Source: Methanomassiliicoccales archaeon
GTDB taxonomy: Archaea > Thermoplasmatota > Thermoplasmata > Methanomassiliicoccales > UBA472
Direction: 5' to 3'
Length of the DNA stretch: 64,000 bases
Assembly (NCBI GenBank): GCA_013415865.1
Contig: CP058896.1
Coordinates: 1 to 64,000 of the forward strand
Below the pieces are notes generated by a model that saw nothing but the letters and a program-made list of their open reading frames with translations, did not search any database and had not been told where the DNA came from. The position numbers and the translations under genes are program-made. Positions 1-8,640 of this stretch are shown here, in pieces (positions within the stretch are counted from its first letter, which is position 1; each line of letters opens with the position of its first letter).

Positions 1-674
1 TTTAATACGACCTGGCCCAATTGAAGCTATGTCAATGCCGACCGATGCAACAGACTCATCCGTGTAACCAGGTTTAATACGACCTGGCCCAGTTGAAGCG
101 CCTTCGAGAAGCTGCAGCATATCCATGAGGCGACGATGTAACCAGGTTTAATACGACCTGGCCCAATTGAAGCTGCCGCTGCCCGATCACCTTCGCGTTG
201 TGCTCGTCGTAACCAGGTTTAATACGACCTGGCCCAATTGAAGCTCTTTCTTCTGACCATCTCCGTGGTACAGTACGTAGTAACCAGGTTTAATACGACC
301 TGGCCCAATTGAAGCTAGCCGGTCGCTCTCTCATTGGCGCAGCGCATTGATGTAACCAGGTTTAATACGACCTGGCCCAATTGAAGCGATTCTCCAAACA
401 CAATGTATGCGATTCTGTCAATGTAACCAGGTTTAATACGACCTGGCCCAATTGAAGCACAAGCTCGACACTGACAAGGATGGTTCCATATCCGGTAACC
501 AGGTTTAATACGACCTGGCCCAATTGAAGCGACGCGTTGACGAGGGGAACCCACCAGTTGGCACCGGGTAACCAGGTTTAATACGACCTGGCCCAATTGA
601 AGCCGAAATGAAAAGGGGAGAAATGGAAATGGATACAAGTAACCAGGTTTAATACGACCTGGCCCAATTGAAAA
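1..674 (+). CRISPR. CRISPR array, distal end: 10 repeats, 9 spacers, open at the left edge
   Basis: A 36-nt repeat recurs at 64, 138, 209, 280, 352, 423, 495, 568 and 639, with a 27-nt partial copy at 1-27. The nine spacers are 35-38 nt and unrelated to each other. The repeat contains the inverted pair CCAGGT/ACCTGG around an 8-nt loop and ends in ATTGAAGC, the same 3' octamer as the Haloferax type I-B repeat, which becomes the 5' handle of the crRNA. This places the crRNA strand on plus and the leader to the left, outside the window. The last repeat (639-674) has lost the final GC, the usual decay at the leader-distal end. The copy at 64 has one A-to-G change just before the handle. No cas gene is in the window. 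The array itself is certain; the subtype is inferred. Confidence 0.98.
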
Positions 675-722
675 TCAATAAATTTTAGCTGGACCTAAAC
701 TGAATAACCTCAGTTCAACGTT

Positions 723-765
723 GATTTATAGCCACGTTTGAAGGTTTGAACAATTATCAAACGTG
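723..765 (+). promoter_or_regulatory. TATA box and long inverted repeat before the ABC exporter operon
   Basis: A TATA-like TGATTTATA lies at 722-730. Directly after it is a perfect 9-bp inverted repeat, CACGTTTGA at 733-741 and TCAAACGTG at 757-765, with a 15-nt spacer. The expected transcription start (about 25 nt after the TATA box) falls inside the repeat, so a bound regulator would block initiation. No regulator gene lies beside it, so the ligand and protein are unknown. Confidence 0.55.
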
Positions 766-815
766 CAGAGTTCATATACTAGTTGATCCGAGAAGGTGGA
801 CCGTAAGAGGGAAGA

Positions 816-1610
816 ATGCTAGGATCTCCACCGATCATATCGACGAATGGCCTGACGAAATATTATGGCAAAAGGAACGAGGTGAAGGCCGTACAGGATC
901 TGACCTTCGACGTCTTCCAAGGAGAGACCTTTGGGCTTTTAGGCCCCAATGGGTCCGGGAAGACCACGACCATCAGGATGCTCAACGGTATCATCCGCCC
1001 GACGAAAGGCACGGCGACGGTGAACGGCTTCAATATAATTGATCAGGCGGAGGATGTGAAAAGGTCCACTGGCCTCCTCGCCGAGTCGCCGGGCCTCTAT
1101 GAGAAGCTGAGCCCCAAAGAGTATCTTCAATTCGTAGGCTCGCTTTATGACGTCCCGAAGAGGGCCCTGGAGGACAGGGTGGAGAAGCTACTAACATTAT
1201 TTCATCTCCAAGATCGAAAGGACGACCTCATGGAAGGGTTCAGCAAGGGCATGAGGCAAAAGGTATTGATAGGTGCGGCCTTGGTGCACGACCCGCCCAT
1301 CGTCTTCCTAGACGAGCCCACCTCCGCACTGGACCCAAGGGCCGCCCTGATGGTCAAGGACCTCATCAAGGACCTCTCCTCAAAAGCGAACAAGACCATA
1401 TTCATCTCCAGCCACATCTTATCGCTGATCGAGGAGGTGTGCGACCGGGTGGCCATCATCGACAAGGGAAGGTTGGTCGCCATCGGCAGCGTCGACGAGA
1501 TCGCCGAGATGACAGGAAAAGAGACCTTGGAGGCGGCCTTCATATCCCTCACCGGCGGCGAGGACAGGTCCGAGCTGTTATCCTGGAGGGGGGACCCTGC
1601 GGACGCCTAA
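816..1610 (+). CDS. ABC-2 type exporter, ATP-binding protein
   Basis: A 264-residue ATPase of the ABC-2/CcmA-like exporter class. Visible motifs are Walker A GPNGSGKTT at residues 43-51, a degenerate signature FSKGMRQK near residue 143, Walker B VFLDEPTSALDP near residue 165, and a switch histidine in SSH. It should power the membrane protein encoded 10 nt downstream at the cytoplasmic face. The start is the ATG after a purine-rich AAGAGGGAAG. The length is normal for a single-domain exporter ATPase. The substrate (drug, lipid or sodium are common in this class) cannot be told from sequence. An inverted repeat upstream suggests inducible control. Confidence 0.93.
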   Translation: MLGSPPIISTNGLTKYYGKRNEVKAVQDLTFDVFQGETFGLLGPNGSGKTTTIRMLNGIIRPTKGTATVNGFNIIDQAEDVKRSTGLLAESPGLYEKLSPKEYLQFVGSLYDVPKRALEDRVEKLLTLFHLQDRKDDLMEGFSKGMRQKVLIGAALVHDPPIVFLDEPTSALDPRAALMVKDLIKDLSSKANKTIFISSHILSLIEEVCDRVAIIDKGRLVAIGSVDEIAEMTGKETLEAAFISLTGGEDRSELLSWRGDPADA

Positions 1611-1620
1611 GTGGCTCATC

Positions 1621-3159
1621 ATGGCGAGGAACGAATACTACCTCAGGACGAGCGGGTTCAGGAGGTACAGGAAGCTATTTCCTTATGTCGCCTTCCTGTC
1701 CTTGGCCATCTACATCCTTTTTCTGTCCCCCGCGATGTTCTCGGCGACGTCTGAACTGACCAAAGAGTTCATCCTATCAGAGCAGGCGCTGTCCTTCATG
1801 CAGGTCATACTTTTTGTGATATTCATCTCTGTCCTCACGATCCCGGTCATGCAGACGCTACAGGACACGAACGTCACCCCCTTGGAGACGCTGCTCTCGA
1901 CACCGATAGAGGCAAAGGACGTCCTGATAGGAAAATATCTTGGCTCATTGCCTACATATGCCATCGTCATATCTCTGATGGCAGGGACCTTCCTTGGACT
2001 GTTCATCCCCTTCGGTCTTTCGGTCGCACAGGTGGTGATATTGGTCATTGTCTTCGTCCTGATCGTCCTCATAGCGCTATGGGCAGGGATCGTCCTGGCT
2101 GCAGTCATAAAAGCAAGGTTGGCAAGGAGCCCTCGGGGGAGGGATGCAGGTCAGGCCCTGGCCCTCCTCATCGCCCTGCCCCTCGTGGGCGTCATATATG
2201 CGGTGATGAACGGGGGATTGTTGAGCGCGATGCAGGGTGATGAGACCTCATTGGCCAGTGCGCTTTGGGCGGTCCCAAGCTCCTGGGGGGCGGACGTCGT
2301 CCTCTCCTTCCTGAGGGCCCCTGGAGGTCTGGGTCCGGAACCTATTAAAATGGCCGCAGAGATACTGGGCCTCTTGTTTTTCTTGTTAGCATCCATATAT
2401 GCCGGGTCCAAGCTGTCGGGGAGGTTCTATGACCTCGAGCCTGTCTCTTTCAGCACATCCAGGGCGCCAAGGGAAGGAAATGCGCTTAGAGTGATAAGAT
2501 GGTTGACGGGGGACGGACCCTTCTCCACCGTGGAGGTTACCGTGCTCAAGGATTATGGAAGAAGACTGGAGAACGTTTCCAGGGTGATATACATACTTGG
2601 TCTGGTGGTATTGATGGAGCTATTCATCCTAAGCTCCCTCCCCCGAGGTAATTACGTGAGCATCGCCCTCCTGACGGTCTCCTGGATGATGGCCTTCCTT
2701 TGCGTGTTCGTGGTCGGGGAGGTCACGGCGAGGGGAAAGGAGAACCTTTTCGTCTACCGGAAGGCCCCTGGTGGTGAGACGCGGTTGGTCCTGGCGAGGG
2801 TGGTCCAAGGGTGCCTTGTCGTCCAGCCTATATCGGCCATGTCGGCGGTGATAGTGCTATTGCCGTCCGGAGTGTCCTTCTGGCAGGGCGCATCGCTCAC
2901 CTTCGCGCTCATATGGGTCTCCACGGCCTATGTGATGATGTCCATCGGACTTTTCCTTCTCTCTCCAGCTTTCTCGGAAAGACCTTCTGAGATGATAGGG
3001 AATGCGGTCTCCATCCTTGCCATATCTTTTTTCCTTTATGTGCTATGCGTGGTCCTGTATGGCCAGACCTATGGCATATGGGCATTGGCCCTGATGAGCA
3101 CGGCCATCGGGTCGGTGATGCTGTTCCTTGGCAATAAAAAGATAAGAGCTGTCGAATGA
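1621..3159 (+). CDS. ABC-2 type exporter, membrane permease
   Basis: A 512-residue polytopic membrane protein with about twelve hydrophobic stretches, among them segments near residues 25-40, 60-80, 105-165, 235-250 and four or more in the last 200 residues. The loop PVMQTLQDTNVTPLETLLSTPI resembles the cytoplasmic coupling region of ABC-2 permeases that handle paired half-transporters in a single chain (pattern recognition, not a search). It starts 10 nt after the ATPase stop and is surely co-transcribed. It probably forms the export channel as a single large permease or a homodimer. The substrate is unknown. Confidence 0.85.
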   Translation: MARNEYYLRTSGFRRYRKLFPYVAFLSLAIYILFLSPAMFSATSELTKEFILSEQALSFMQVILFVIFISVLTIPVMQTLQDTNVTPLETLLSTPIEAKDVLIGKYLGSLPTYAIVISLMAGTFLGLFIPFGLSVAQVVILVIVFVLIVLIALWAGIVLAAVIKARLARSPRGRDAGQALALLIALPLVGVIYAVMNGGLLSAMQGDETSLASALWAVPSSWGADVVLSFLRAPGGLGPEPIKMAAEILGLLFFLLASIYAGSKLSGRFYDLEPVSFSTSRAPREGNALRVIRWLTGDGPFSTVEVTVLKDYGRRLENVSRVIYILGLVVLMELFILSSLPRGNYVSIALLTVSWMMAFLCVFVVGEVTARGKENLFVYRKAPGGETRLVLARVVQGCLVVQPISAMSAVIVLLPSGVSFWQGASLTFALIWVSTAYVMMSIGLFLLSPAFSERPSEMIGNAVSILAISFFLYVLCVVLYGQTYGIWALALMSTAIGSVMLFLGNKKIRAVE

Positions 3160-3217
3160 TGATCGTACCTGGCATCCGACCTCGCGCAATGATCGCAACA
3201 GTCGGCCCGGAAGCTGC

Positions 3218-3313
3218 TCATACCTCACGCTCCCTGAGCTTCCTCACCAACCAATCGATGTGGCGAGTGTACCTGATGTATTCATCCAGTCCGTAGCATT
3301 TATATAGAAGCAC
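3218..3313 (-). CDS. candidate 31-residue protein divergent from the thermosome
   Basis: On the minus strand a GTG-initiated frame of 31 codons ends in TGA. Its C-terminal half ([20 protein letters not shown]) has a strongly helical, charged, protein-like composition, unlike random frames here. It begins inside the thermosome promoter, so it would be divergently transcribed with its first codons overlapping the TATA region of that gene. It could be a real microprotein, or the C-terminal remnant of a lost gene. No clear ribosome binding site was seen. Confidence 0.25.
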   Translation of the reverse strand: MLLYKCYGLDEYIRYTRHIDWLVRKLREREV

Positions 3314-3337
3314 TAAAATACCGGGGCTCAAGGAGGA
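3298..3337 (+). promoter_or_regulatory. thermosome promoter and Shine-Dalgarno
   Basis: TATA box ATTTATATA at 3298-3306, followed by an AT-rich initiator zone and a strong Shine-Dalgarno AAGGAGGA at 3330-3337. The latter lies 7 nt before the ATG at 3345 and fixes that start. The leader should be short, about 15-20 nt. Confidence 0.7.
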
Positions 3338-3344
3338 TCTAGTT

Positions 3345-5003
3345 ATGGCATATGGTATGGGCAGTAATCAGCCGATCATTATCCTCAAAGAAGGAACCGA
3401 GAGATCGAAGAACAAGGACGCGCAGTTCAACAACATCGCTGCCGCCCGCGCGGTCGCCGATGCAGTGCGCTCCACTCTCGGCCCGAAGGGAATGGACAAG
3501 ATGCTGGTCGACTCGCTGGGGGATGTCGTCATCACCAACGACGGCGTCACGATATTGAAGGAGATCGATGTACAGCACCCAGCGGCCAAGATGGTCGTGG
3601 AGGTCGCCAAGACCCAGGACAACGAGTGCGGTGACGGCACGACCTCGTCCGTGATCATCGCGGGCGAGCTCCTGAAGAAGGCCGAGGGCCTCATAGAGAA
3701 CAACATCCACCCCACGATCATAGCGAACGGGTACAAGATGGCGGCCAACGAGGCCATCAACATCTTGGACAACATCGCCATCACGGTGACACCGAACGAC
3801 TCGGACATGCTCCAGAAGGTCGCGCAGACGGCCATGACCGGCAAGTCCGTCGGCGGTCAGAGGGACTTCCTCGCAAAGCTTGCGGTTAAGGCCGTCCAGG
3901 CCGTCGCAGAGAAGGTCGATGGCAAGTACAACGTCGACGTGGACAACATCAAGGTGGAGAAGAAGACCGGAGGCTCCATCGCCGACACCGAGATCATCGA
4001 GGGCATCGTCATCGACAAGGAGAGGGTCCACCCGCGCATGGCAAAGCAGGTGAAGAACGCCAAGATAGCGCTCATCTCGGCCCCGCTCGAGATCAAGAAG
4101 ACGGAGGTCGAGGCAAAGATCCAGATCCGCGACCCCGCCTCGATGCAGCGCTTCCTTGAGGAGGAGGAGAACACCCTAAAAGGATATGTGGAGAAGATCA
4201 AGGCCTCGGGCGCGAACGTCGTGTTCTGCCAGAAGGGCATCGACGACCTCGTGCAGCACTACATGGCCAAGGCCGACATCTTTGCCTGCCGCCGCCTAAA
4301 GGAGTCCGACATGGAGAAGATCTCCCGTGCGACCGGGGCCAACATCGTCGGTAAGCTCGACGAGCTCACCGAGAAGGACCTGGGCAAGGCCGAGATGGTC
4401 GAGGAGAAGAAGATCGGCGAGTCCGACATGGTCTTCATCACCGGCTGCAAGAACCCGAAGGCGGTCAGCATAATCATACGCGGAGGCACTGAGCACGTCA
4501 TCGACGAGGTCGAGCGCGCCCTGCACGATGCATTGCGCGTCGTCGGCGTCGCGATCGAGGACGGAAAGGTCGTCCCAGGCGCCGGTGCCCCTGAGATCGA
4601 GCTCTCATTGAGGCTCGCCGCCTATGCATCCACCATCGGAGGACGCGAGCAGCTCGCGATAGAGGCGTTCGCCAACGCGATGGACGTGATCCCATGGACG
4701 CTGGCCGAGAACGCTGGCCTCGACGCGATCGATGTCGTCATCCAGCTCAAGAGCGCCCATGAGAAGAAGGGCGGCAAGAACATGGGCATCGACCTTGACT
4801 CCGGAAAGCCGGCCGACATGTTGAAGCTGAACGTCATCGAGCCGCTCCGCGTCAAGACCCAGGCGGTCAAGTCCGCGGCCGAGGTCGCGAACATGATCCT
4901 CAGGATCGATGATGTCATCGCGGCAAAGAAGGCCCCGCCGGCACCACCCGGTGGCCAGGGCGGACAGGGCGGAATGCCGGGCGGTATGCCTGGCATGATG
5001 TAA
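3345..5003 (+). CDS. ths: thermosome subunit (group II chaperonin)
   Basis: A 552-residue archaeal chaperonin subunit that would assemble into a double-ring ATP-driven folding chamber in the cytosol. Hallmarks are the N-terminal [20 protein letters not shown] and the nucleotide-binding GDGTTS near residue 95, the apical-domain region in the middle, [19 protein letters not shown], the equatorial [11 protein letters not shown], and a Gly/Met-rich tail ending GGMPGMM. Length and order match the family. Codon use is GC-rich and regular, typical of a highly expressed gene. It appears monocistronic with its own strong promoter. Confidence 0.98.
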   Translation: MAYGMGSNQPIIILKEGTERSKNKDAQFNNIAAARAVADAVRSTLGPKGMDKMLVDSLGDVVITNDGVTILKEIDVQHPAAKMVVEVAKTQDNECGDGTTSSVIIAGELLKKAEGLIENNIHPTIIANGYKMAANEAINILDNIAITVTPNDSDMLQKVAQTAMTGKSVGGQRDFLAKLAVKAVQAVAEKVDGKYNVDVDNIKVEKKTGGSIADTEIIEGIVIDKERVHPRMAKQVKNAKIALISAPLEIKKTEVEAKIQIRDPASMQRFLEEEENTLKGYVEKIKASGANVVFCQKGIDDLVQHYMAKADIFACRRLKESDMEKISRATGANIVGKLDELTEKDLGKAEMVEEKKIGESDMVFITGCKNPKAVSIIIRGGTEHVIDEVERALHDALRVVGVAIEDGKVVPGAGAPEIELSLRLAAYASTIGGREQLAIEAFANAMDVIPWTLAENAGLDAIDVVIQLKSAHEKKGGKNMGIDLDSGKPADMLKLNVIEPLRVKTQAVKSAAEVANMILRIDDVIAAKKAPPAPPGGQGGQGGMPGGMPGMM

Positions 5004-5117
5004 GAAGAGCGCAGGCGCTTACAGGACCCTAAACCACTTCCTTCCATCTAATTTTATTATAACCGATGCAAAATATTATAATCTTCTTGACCTATCTCCA
5101 CGACCAGAGGAGAGAAA

Positions 5118-6440
5118 ATGTCATCCTTTATCAAGGTCATGATCTGCATGATAGTGACGGTCCTGATAGCAACCTTGGTCATACCCCCCGTGGCCGCAGT
5201 GGATGCCGAGGCCCCTGCTTGGCAGGAGGGCGAGGTCTGGGCCTATGGTAAGAAAGTATATCTGGAACCAGCGATGAGCGAGCTGATAGGGTCTGTGGAG
5301 GAATTGCTGGAGCAGTCCGGTACCGGCTCTCTTGAAAAGGCATATATCAACGGCTCCGTGGAGGCTTACACCTATTGCAAGGTTACATCAGTGACAACGA
5401 ACGAATGCGTCATGGAGGTCTACATAGCGGTCGGCCTCGACGCGGTCGTCGACATCAGGGCGAACATGATGATGTCCGTACCTGGGACATATTGGATCTG
5501 GGAGTCGAACATACCTAAGGAACAGGTCGCTGTCACCGTGCAGGGTAACGCTGACCTGATGGCCTTCGAGAAGGCGACGATCACCTTCGAAAAGAGCTCG
5601 ATGGCCCTGAAGTCGATCACCTCATTGACATCTTTCAAGGCCGACGTCTCACTGGAGGCAAAGAACCTTGGTGAGAAGATAAGATTCGAGGGCGATGAGA
5701 AGATAATCACAAGGGCAGAGGACATCGACCTTGACCTTGAGATGGACCTTGACATCAACACGATGTTCGAGTTCGACCCATACCTCGACATATTGGACTT
5801 CCCGATCGCGGTCGGTGAGGAATGGACGGTGTACTCTGTGATGACCGCGACCGGCAATGTCAGCGGGAGCCTCGATGCCCACGGTCTTCCAGAGGGAGCG
5901 CTTGAAGACCTGGTCCAACCGACGGTCGGCGAGCTGACGTTCCCGTTGGACTTCTCCACGTTCACCGGACAGATCGGGGACCTGCACGTCGAGAACGGGC
6001 AATTGGATGGCGCCTCAGAGACGATATCGGCAGATCTGAGATGCACTTCAAAGCTCGAAATAGAGGATGAGGTCCATGGAGAGCTCACCGTGTATGAGAT
6101 AAAGGTGATGGCAGAGGACGGTTCGACATCGACCTTCTATTACTCCCCTGAGCTCTGTATGTTCTCCTCAATGAGATTATCCGGCGAAACCGTCCCCGAC
6201 GACATCTTCGAAGAAATCCCGTTCGGTATAGCTCCAGAGGAGGACCTGGTCATAGGTCCGATGGAACCAAAAAAGGCGGCCCAGGGCATCTATGATGTCA
6301 GTGGCATCGTTGTCGCCGAAGGGGTCGATACCAGCGACGGAGATGATAATGGCCTAGGTCTTGGCATCATCATGATCGGTTCTATCGCGGCCTTGGTCGT
6401 TGTCATACTGGCCTTTGTCATCGTCAAGAGGAAGAAGTAA
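5118..6440 (+). CDS. secreted, C-terminally anchored protein of unknown function
   Basis: A 440-residue protein with an N-terminal signal peptide (hydrophobic residues about 8-28, ending near VAAVDAEA) and a single C-terminal membrane helix (about 412-436) followed by the basic tail VKRKK. The roughly 380 residues between are predicted to be extracellular and beta-rich, with acidic stretches. The ATG follows GAGGAG at a good distance and an AT-rich promoter lies at about 5050-5085. The topology is type I, as for many Thermoplasmatota surface proteins. No domain was recognised. It stands alone between the thermosome and the aldehyde dehydrogenase. Confidence 0.75.
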   Translation: MSSFIKVMICMIVTVLIATLVIPPVAAVDAEAPAWQEGEVWAYGKKVYLEPAMSELIGSVEELLEQSGTGSLEKAYINGSVEAYTYCKVTSVTTNECVMEVYIAVGLDAVVDIRANMMMSVPGTYWIWESNIPKEQVAVTVQGNADLMAFEKATITFEKSSMALKSITSLTSFKADVSLEAKNLGEKIRFEGDEKIITRAEDIDLDLEMDLDINTMFEFDPYLDILDFPIAVGEEWTVYSVMTATGNVSGSLDAHGLPEGALEDLVQPTVGELTFPLDFSTFTGQIGDLHVENGQLDGASETISADLRCTSKLEIEDEVHGELTVYEIKVMAEDGSTSTFYYSPELCMFSSMRLSGETVPDDIFEEIPFGIAPEEDLVIGPMEPKKAAQGIYDVSGIVVAEGVDTSDGDDNGLGLGIIMIGSIAALVVVILAFVIVKRKK

Positions 6441-6487
6441 AGAACCTATTTAGGAATATATGCCTCGGGACCCTCCGGGGCGGACTT

Positions 6488-6498
6488 GATTTTTTATC
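6488..6498 (+). promoter_or_regulatory. TATA box of the aldehyde dehydrogenase gene
   Basis: GATTTTTTATC lies about 25-30 nt before the ATG at 6521, the spacing expected for a leaderless transcript. This is the reason for preferring that ATG over the in-frame TTG at 6500. Confidence 0.45.
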
Positions 6499-6520
6499 CT
6501 TGCTGAGCACTTCAGAGGTC

Positions 6521-7894
6521 ATGTTCGTTCGTTCCATAGATCCGAGGAATGGAAAGCTCGTGGCCGAGACCCCTTGCACTAGACCTGAGGATGTTCAGAC
6601 GGTGTTGGCGAAGGCGAAAAAGGCCCAAAAGGCCTGGGCCTCGATGGAACGGTCTCATAGGATAGAGGTCCTGAGGAGGGCCGAGGAGATCTTCCAAAGG
6701 GACAAGGAGGAGATCATCGACCTGATACAGAGAGAGGGGGGATTCCCTCGCAGGGACATCGCCGGAGCGTATGCGGGTGCCCTAAGGGGCGTCGAGTACT
6801 ACGCTGAGCAATATTCGAAAAGAGGGGTTAGAAAGTTAGAACTGGATCAGAATTCATTGCCTTCCACCGAGGCCGAGGTGGAGTTCGTCCCGCACGGCGT
6901 GATAGGGCACATCGGGATCTGGAACTATCCTTTCTGGCAAACGATGATCACCGCCATTCCTGCCCTCATGGTAGGCAACGCGATAGTCTTCAAGCCATCT
7001 GAGCATACCACATTGACCGGGCTCAGGATCGAGAAGGCTCTGAAGGAGGCAGGCATCCCTGACAATGTGTTCAACGTCGTGGTCGGAGGCAAAGAAATCG
7101 GCGAGGAGATGGTGAGGTCCGATTTTGATGCGATCGTCTTCACCGGAGGGATCGAGACAGGTCTGTCCATCATCCGCAATGCAGGGATCAAACCGTTGAT
7201 CCTCGAACTGTCAGGCAACGATCCTGGCATAGTGTGCGATGACGCTGATATCGTGCAAGCGGCAAGAGGGATAGCCAATGGCACATTCAGCCACGGAGGC
7301 CAGGTCTGCATCAGGATAAAGCGCGTCTATGTGACCAGAACCGTTGCCGATGAGTTCCTTGAGGAGTTCCTCAAGGTCGTCGATAGGATAGATGTGAAGG
7401 AACGTGTGGGACCATTGATACGCGAGGAGGCAAGGACCTCGGTGCACGCATCGGTAATTTCGCTCATCGAAAAGGGAGCGAAGCTCTTGAGGGGGGGAAG
7501 GTACATCGAGGGCGAGGGATATTATTATGAACCGACCGTGCTGCTCGTGGACAGGTCCATCGATATCGACAAAGAGATCTTCGGTCCGGTCTGCCCCATC
7601 ATCATTGTGGATAATGAAGAAGAAGCGATAGAGCTTGCGAACAGGTCAAGATATGGCCTTGGGGCAACTGTGTGGTCTTCTGACAGAACGAAGGCAAGGG
7701 CCATGGCATCGAAGCTCGAGGCGGGGACGGTGTGGATAAATGAATGCGGAAGGACGTTGACGGGAGGAGAATATTTCCAAGGTTGGAAGTGCAGTGGGAT
7801 CGCCACCTCTCAGGACAGACTATCGATGTTCATGAAAAAGAGGACGATCATCCATAATACCTCCTGCGAGCCCAGAGGGCACTGGATGAAATAA
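6521..7894 (+). CDS. NAD(P)-dependent aldehyde dehydrogenase
   Basis: A 457-residue member of the ALDH superfamily that oxidises an aldehyde to the acid in the cytosol. Seen: IGIWNYPFWQ and the cofactor-site KPSEHT, the catalytic Glu in LELSGNDPG, the catalytic Cys in GGQVCIRI, and the family motif EIFGPVCPI. The short 5' extension from the TTG at 6500 is unlikely because a TATA box places transcription start near the ATG. LELSGNDP instead of the usual LELGG(S/K/N)(D/N/S)P is a small deviation. Succinate-semialdehyde or P5C dehydrogenase activity is possible; proline dehydrogenase lies 4 kb downstream, but the two are not in one operon. The substrate is not assigned. Confidence 0.9.
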   Translation: MFVRSIDPRNGKLVAETPCTRPEDVQTVLAKAKKAQKAWASMERSHRIEVLRRAEEIFQRDKEEIIDLIQREGGFPRRDIAGAYAGALRGVEYYAEQYSKRGVRKLELDQNSLPSTEAEVEFVPHGVIGHIGIWNYPFWQTMITAIPALMVGNAIVFKPSEHTTLTGLRIEKALKEAGIPDNVFNVVVGGKEIGEEMVRSDFDAIVFTGGIETGLSIIRNAGIKPLILELSGNDPGIVCDDADIVQAARGIANGTFSHGGQVCIRIKRVYVTRTVADEFLEEFLKVVDRIDVKERVGPLIREEARTSVHASVISLIEKGAKLLRGGRYIEGEGYYYEPTVLLVDRSIDIDKEIFGPVCPIIIVDNEEEAIELANRSRYGLGATVWSSDRTKARAMASKLEAGTVWINECGRTLTGGEYFQGWKCSGIATSQDRLSMFMKKRTIIHNTSCEPRGHWMK

Positions 7895-7961
7895 ATTAAT
7901 TTTTTATATAAAACAAATTATGCTAAATTAGTTTAACAATTATCGAAATCTAATATAATAA

Positions 7962-8315
7962 TTAAATAAGAGCAATACTTCCTTTTTTCCCCTTTCCAAC
8001 ATCGGTCCCATAGTCTGTCTGTTTAACATAGCAGTCCTGACATCTCAATCGCGAACCGACCGTGATCCCTAGACGCTCTATCAGATCTGTATCATCATCC
8101 CATAGGGCCAACCTACAGTCACCAGTATCATCCTTGACCATGATGTTTCTTACCTTTCCAGGTCTCCCATCTTTTCTTATAAATTCTCTGGGTGCGAAGA
8201 TCTTCACCACCTCGACCTCCATGGTGACCTCTTCTCTATCCTTCAGATCTACGATCTTTTTCACATTGGCCATCTCAACACCGATCCCAGGGGCCTCTTT
8301 TATCGTGAAATTCAA
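7962..8315 (-). CDS. OB-fold single-strand nucleic-acid-binding protein (RPA-like)
   Basis: A protein of up to 117 residues with one OB fold of the archaeal RPA/SSB type: VTMEVEVVKIFAPREF, then RNIMVKDDTGDCRLALWDD and GSRLRCQDCYVKQ. Such proteins bind single-stranded DNA or RNA. The longest frame starts at TTG 8315; an ATG at 8273 (MANVKKIVDLKD) is the alternative. A TATA-like TTTATATT at 8347-8354 on the minus strand supports the longer or leaderless start. The gene is convergent with the ALDH gene, with T-rich sequence between them. Its partner proteins are unknown. Confidence 0.75.
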   Translation of the reverse strand: MNFTIKEAPGIGVEMANVKKIVDLKDREEVTMEVEVVKIFAPREFIRKDGRPGKVRNIMVKDDTGDCRLALWDDDTDLIERLGITVGSRLRCQDCYVKQTDYGTDVGKGKKGSIALI

Positions 8316-8586
8316 ATGCCCATGTTAGATGGCCAATTATCATCAGGAATATAAATTCAAGTAATCAATATTGACGTAAAATAATATACTTGGTAACTAT
8401 ACAACATTAAATTTATTATATTTTACATTTTTATCAGCTTCAGCCCGATGTCGCTTAAATTAAATTTCGGATTGTTTTAAGTTATTCTAATTAAAATTAG
8501 CATCTATCTAAATCAACTAAAATATATCAATATGATATTTTACAACACTGACCAAACAATCCATCACAAAAACCTTTATGTCTGAC

Positions 8587-8630
8587 AAATAAATATCATT
8601 CGTCTGTCATTAAGCTGACATAAGGGTGGG
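8587..8630 (+). promoter_or_regulatory. promoter and inverted repeat upstream of the recombinase pair
   Basis: An AAATAAATATC TATA-like element (8588-8597) is followed by TGTCA-N6-TGACA at 8605-8620, exactly where transcription should start, then GGGTGGGA (8624-8631) as the ribosome binding site. The whole 8316-8640 gap is otherwise AT-rich and holds no credible gene. Resolvase-type enzymes often bind sites in their own promoter, so autoregulation is plausible but unproven. Confidence 0.5.
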
Positions 8631-8640
8631 ATGACATCTG

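Noticed and set aside
315-638. Minus-strand frame over the CRISPR array
   Set aside because: Its protein is a translation of repeats and spacers; repeat periodicity explains it fully.
3339-4031. Long minus-strand frame opposite the thermosome
   Set aside because: Shadow of a GC-rich coding gene; Asp/Val/Leu-rich composition without domains.
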